From assembly GCA_031276135.1 (NCBI GenBank), contig JAISNR010000133.1, positions 1 to 37,098 on the forward strand: a stretch of DNA of 37,098 nucleotides, in the 5' to 3' direction. Shown here piece after piece: positions 33,890-37,098 of the stretch (positions are counted from its first letter, which is position 1; each line of letters opens with the position of its first letter). The notes beneath the pieces are model-generated. The model had not been told where the DNA came from and did not search any database. It saw only the letters and a list, made by a program, of their open reading frames with translations. The stretch is from Eubacteriales Family XIII. Incertae Sedis bacterium (lineage in GTDB: Bacteria > Bacillota > Clostridia > Peptostreptococcales > Anaerovoracaceae). The translations under genes and the position numbers were made by a program.

Positions 33890-35353
33890 CTACCACACCA
33901 ACTTGTATTGCTTGGCCTTTCTCGCTATCGTGCCTTGAGACGAGTTGAGCGCCCGCGCGGCGGCGTAGGTGTTTCCGTGGCTTTTCAGGGCGGACTGCAG
34001 GATGTTCCGCTCGTATTGAGACACCATTTTCTTGAGCGACGAAGGAGCTTCGCCGTTCTCGGCTTCGAGCGTACAGATGGATTGCGCGTCTTGGAGGACG
34101 CTCGTGATGCGAAAGGAGGATATCTCCGCGTCGTTGCCGATGATCACGAGCCGTTCCAAAAGATTTTCCAGTTCGCGTACGTTGCCCGGCCAGGAATGCG
34201 CGATGAGCGCTTCCATGGCATCCTCGGTCAAGGTCTTGTTCTTCAGGTGTTTTGTGTTGAATTTGCGCAGATAATACGCGGACAGCAAGGGTATGTCTTT
34301 CTTCCGCTCTCGAAGCGGCGGTATGCGGATCGGAATCAAATTGAGACGATAATAGAGATCCTCGCGAAAATCGCCTTGGGCGACCATCTCGGAAAGGTTT
34401 TGATTGGTCGCGGCAATGATGCGAGCGTTGACCGGTATGCCCGCCGTCCCGCCGACGCGCAGTATCTCCCGTTCCTGGATGACGCGCAGGAGTTTTGGCT
34501 GCAAGGATTTCGACAGCTCGCCTATCTCATCCAACAGGATGGTTCCGCCGTTCGCCATTTCGAACAGGCCCATTTTGCTTTTGACCGCGCCCGTAAAAGC
34601 GCCGCGCTCATAACCGAAGAGTTCGGACTCGATCAGCGCGGCGGGGATGGACGCACAGTTTATTTTTACCAGCGGTTTGTTGCCGCGAGCGGAAAGGCGA
34701 TGAATTTCGTTGGTCAGGACTTCCTTGCCGACGCCGGATTCGCCGGTGATCAGGATGGTGGCGTCCGTCTTCGCCGTGTCCTCGATGATTTTGCGAAGCT
34801 CTCGCACGGCCTCGCTGTCGCCGATAAGCCCCTCGGACATGTATTGTTTGCGGTACATGTCCAGCTCCTCGGTGATGATTTTGTTTTGATGCGCGATTTC
34901 CAACATCTGCTCGCGATACTCAACGCTCCGCTTCATATCCAAACAGGTCGTCATGACGCATTGAATTTTCCCGTCTTTGAATATGGGCGTACTGTTGACC
35001 ATGGTTTCGGAACGATCCGTGTCGTAGACGAACATCGACACGCTCTTGCCGAGCTTGAGCGCCGTAAGCGCCACGGAGCCGTACACTTTTTCCTTGAAAT
35101 GCAAAACCTTTCCGACGCTCCCGTTTTCGGTGTTTGTTATGGCGAAATAGTATTCGATGTTCGCATCCTTCAGGATGTCGTTGATGTGAAGGCCGATTAC
35201 ATCGTCAACCCGCAAACCGAGATAGCGCTCCCATGCCGGATTGCCGAACAACAGTTTCTCGTCCGGGCCAATGATGTGCAAGGGGATGTTCACAGCCCGG
35301 AGCACCGCCGCGAAATCGATGTCTATTGCGTGTTTTTTCATCAATTTGCTCAC
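33890..35353 (-). CDS. Sigma-54-dependent transcriptional activator (PAS, AAA+, Fis-type HTH)
   Basis: A protein of about 487 residues. A PAS-like sensor covers about 19-144 (IGPDEKLLFGNPAWERYLG), then a short helix, then the AAA+ domain with Walker A GESGVGKE near 204, the sigma-54 contact loop GAFTGA, Walker B GGTILLDEIGEL and the sensor segment SWPGNVRELENLLERL. The C-terminus has a Fis-like helix-turn-helix (NTYAAARALNSSQGTIARKAKQYKL). No receiver domain, so a small molecule or protein probably signals through PAS. GTG 35353 follows AAAGGGA; ATG 35341 is an alternative. It lies 44 bases after the dehydratase-activator gene and probably drives the three -24/-12 promoters in the window. Confidence 0.9.
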   Translation of the reverse strand: MSKLMKKHAIDIDFAAVLRAVNIPLHIIGPDEKLLFGNPAWERYLGLRVDDVIGLHINDILKDANIEYYFAITNTENGSVGKVLHFKEKVYGSVALTALKLGKSVSMFVYDTDRSETMVNSTPIFKDGKIQCVMTTCLDMKRSVEYREQMLEIAHQNKIITEELDMYRKQYMSEGLIGDSEAVRELRKIIEDTAKTDATILITGESGVGKEVLTNEIHRLSARGNKPLVKINCASIPAALIESELFGYERGAFTGAVKSKMGLFEMANGGTILLDEIGELSKSLQPKLLRVIQEREILRVGGTAGIPVNARIIAATNQNLSEMVAQGDFREDLYYRLNLIPIRIPPLRERKKDIPLLSAYYLRKFNTKHLKNKTLTEDAMEALIAHSWPGNVRELENLLERLVIIGNDAEISSFRITSVLQDAQSICTLEAENGEAPSSLKKMVSQYERNILQSALKSHGNTYAAARALNSSQGTIARKAKQYKLVW

Positions 35354-35397
35354 CGTCCGTCCCTTTATCTTGAGGTTTCGATTTCTTTTACATTGTA

Positions 35398-36177
35398 TCA
35401 TTCCCGGCGCGCTTGCGCAAGTTCGTGTGCCAAGACCGCCGCGCCTATGGCGCCGACGATCTGCGCGTGCGGCGCGGCGGCGACGGGTACGCCGAGCACC
35501 TCCTCCATCGCCTTCACCATATTCGCGTTCAAGGCGACGCCGCCGGACATGACGACCTTCTCCTTGACGCCGACGCGTCCGCACATGCCCGCAACGCGTT
35601 TCGCCACGGACAGATGCGCGCCCCGCGCCACGTTCTCGATGCTCTCTCCGGCGGCGAGGTTGGAGATCACCTCGCTTTCCGCGAATACCGTACAGATGCT
35701 GCTGATGGAAACCTCCTTGGTCGCCCGATCCGCAAGGCTTGAAAGCCGATCGAGCTCGCAGCCCAAAACGCGCGCCATGACCTCCAGAAAGCGCCCCGTA
35801 CCGGAGGCGCACTTCTCGTTCATGGTAAAATTTTCCATTTTTCCGCCGGAGATGCGGATGACCTTCGCGTCCTGTCCGCCTATGTCGATGACGGTCGCAA
35901 CGCCTTCCGTGAGGTAGTCGATGCCCTTCGCGTGGCAGCTGATCTCCGTGATCTGCTTGTCGGCGCCTTGGTAGGTGATCCGCCCGTAGCCCGTCACGAC
36001 CGCGAAGCGGACGTCCGCGCGCACGATGCCCGCTTCCGCAAAGGCTTGCGAAAGCACGGCGTTTATGCCGTCCGTTCCGGTTCCGCGGTTGACCGCCTTC
36101 ACGCTGCGGAGCTTCATGTCTTCGTCCAAAATCGCGGCCTTCGATGAAGAGGATCCGATGTCGATGCCCAAGTACAC
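35398..36177 (-). CDS. 2-hydroxyacyl-CoA dehydratase activator ATPase (HgdC/BcrA/BadF family)
   Basis: A 259-residue ASKHA ATPase, the length of the HgdC/FldI class. It opens with the phosphate loop GIDIGSSSSKAAI. The two Cys that share one [4Fe-4S] cluster across the homodimer are visible in NEKCASGTGRF and SSICTVFAESE, and the later GGVALNANMV is present. It injects one high-energy electron per ATP pair into a dehydratase for removal of water from a 2-hydroxyacyl-CoA. The start codon is GTG with AAGGAGG 9 bases before it. The dehydratase subunit gene lies 25 bases upstream, and the regulator gene follows downstream. Confidence 0.93.
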   Translation of the reverse strand: MYLGIDIGSSSSKAAILDEDMKLRSVKAVNRGTGTDGINAVLSQAFAEAGIVRADVRFAVVTGYGRITYQGADKQITEISCHAKGIDYLTEGVATVIDIGGQDAKVIRISGGKMENFTMNEKCASGTGRFLEVMARVLGCELDRLSSLADRATKEVSISSICTVFAESEVISNLAAGESIENVARGAHLSVAKRVAGMCGRVGVKEKVVMSGGVALNANMVKAMEEVLGVPVAAAPHAQIVGAIGAAVLAHELAQARRE

Positions 36178-36202
36178 TGCGCTTTGCCTCCTTGACCCTA
36201 TG

Positions 36203-37098
36203 CTACAGCATCTCCGCGAAACTCTGAATTCTCGTCCGCAGCTGTTCGAAAGAGTCCAGCCGCTGCTCCACTTCGAGGAAGAGATGCGGGATGCCCTCCC
36301 GTTCCAATTGCGCCTTGTAGATCGGATAATCGAACTCCTCGGGATCGCAGAACTTCATCATCATGACGATGACCGCCCGCGCCTCGTCCCGGCGCGCCAT
36401 ATCGATGAGCATCCGTCCCTTCGTTTTTTTGCGTTCGCAGAGGAAGGCGCAACCCTTCCGATCGAGTATCAGCCCCGCCATCCGCTCCCAGACGTCCCCC
36501 TCCTCGCGCGCCGGCGTGCGGAACTGCCGGCTTTCCTGCGCCAGATCGTCGTCCGCAATCGCGATTCCGTTCTCGCGCAGGATGTCCAAGACTTCGCAGG
36601 GTTCGCCGACGAGGCCCGTGACGATTGCGCGGATGCCTTGGAATGGTTCGGCGGGGGCGAGATTCAGGCCTTCCGTGATGCGACGGATTATGGGCGTGTA
36701 CCGCGCCTTGTCCATGAAATACCCCGCTTTGATGATCAAATGCCGCGTTTTTGCGTCGATGGTGACGGGATGGCGCTTGGCGGCTTCCGTAAATTCGCGC
36801 ATGCTCGCGCGATACGCTTCATACAGCCGAAAGGCTTCCTCAACCATCGCGTCGGCGATCAGACGTCCCGTCGCCTTCTCCAGATCGGATCGAACCCGTT
36901 TGTATTCCGATATCAAATAGTCCTTGCCCGCCTTCGTCCACCTGGCCTGCGGATAAGAGACGCCGATCATCGGGATGCCCGGCACGGCGCATTTCCAGTT
37001 CTCGCAAACGCACTTGAGCGTGTCGCAGAGCGTTGGAATGAGCACCGCCTTCAAAAAACCGTAGGTTCCGTTCAAACCGTATTCCAAATTCGCCTTCA
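36203..37098 (-). CDS. 2-hydroxyacyl-CoA dehydratase subunit (HgdB/FldC-like), 5' end outside window
   Basis: About 298 C-terminal residues are present and the frame stays open to the end of the window. A TTG at 37087 is not needed as a start. Family cluster-binding segments are seen: IPTLCDTLKCVCENWK and MKFCDPEEFDYP, followed by GIPHLFLEVEQ. These belong to the D/beta subunit of 2-hydroxyglutaryl-, phenyllactyl- or 2-hydroxyisocaproyl-CoA dehydratase or related benzoyl-CoA reductase proteins, usually about 375 residues. A partner alpha subunit should be encoded beyond 37098. Substrate not determined. Placed in one operon with the activator gene. Confidence 0.9.
   Translation of the reverse strand, partial: KANLEYGLNGTYGFLKAVLIPTLCDTLKCVCENWKCAVPGIPMIGVSYPQARWTKAGKDYLISEYKRVRSDLEKATGRLIADAMVEEAFRLYEAYRASMREFTEAAKRHPVTIDAKTRHLIIKAGYFMDKARYTPIIRRITEGLNLAPAEPFQGIRAIVTGLVGEPCEVLDILRENGIAIADDDLAQESRQFRTPAREEGDVWERMAGLILDRKGCAFLCERKKTKGRMLIDMARRDEARAVIVMMMKFCDPEEFDYPIYKAQLEREGIPHLFLEVEQRLDSFEQLRTRIQSFAEML

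Overview
This window looks like a catabolic region of a GC-rich strict anaerobe, most likely a Clostridia-type member of the Bacillota. The basis is an S-layer (SLH-domain) cell-surface protein, a lipobox on a TRAP binding protein, and an unusual density of oxygen-sensitive enzymes: a glycyl radical enzyme with its radical-SAM activase, a coenzyme B12 carbon-skeleton mutase with its reactivase, an acetylene-hydratase-like Mo/W enzyme, and a 2-hydroxyacyl-CoA dehydratase subunit with its ATP-driven activator. The taxonomic call is inference; there is no rRNA gene here. I saw no tRNA, insertion sequence, phage gene or CRISPR array.

Layout. (1) 1-3625: end of a TRAP transporter operon (dctP fragment, dctQ, dctM) plus an MFS carrier. 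(2) 3727-6021: a soluble single-subunit molybdopterin enzyme of the acetylene-hydratase-like group. (3) 6031-18321: the core. A candidate activator-site cluster and a sigma-54 type promoter precede glycyl radical enzyme, activase, fused B12 mutase, MutL-type reactivase, MmgE/PrpD-family lyase, zinc alcohol dehydrogenase, aldehyde dehydrogenase and lactonase-like hydrolase, closed by a strong intrinsic terminator. (4) 18406-28018: a sigma-54 type promoter with an MFS gene, then another such promoter with amidohydrolase, a complete TRAP system (dctPQM), SDR, cupin, HpcH/HpaI aldolase and an FAD/FMN/Fe-S enoate-reductase-like protein. (5) 28117-33768: a giant surface protein with three SLH domains, a beta-rich stalk and two tandem copies of a module holding three SnoaL/NTF2-like domains. 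(6) Minus strand 37098-33890: 2-hydroxyacyl-CoA dehydratase subunit, its activator, and a PAS-AAA+ sigma-54 activator.

How it may work together (inference). Carboxylic acids enter through two TRAP systems and two MFS carriers. The Mo/W enzyme, glycyl radical enzyme and B12 mutase then remodel the carbon skeleton, and the PrpD-like lyase, aldolase, ADH, ALDH and hydrolase take the product to central metabolism. The mutase keeps the three substrate-carboxylate arginines of glutamate mutase but has Pro where the amino-group-binding Glu171 should be, and a water lyase replaces methylaspartate ammonia-lyase next to it. This suggests a nitrogen-free analogue of the methylaspartate route, for example 2-hydroxyglutarate to 3-methylmalate. 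The sigma-54 activator encoded in the window and three well-matched -24/-12 elements suggest that much of the region is one regulon.
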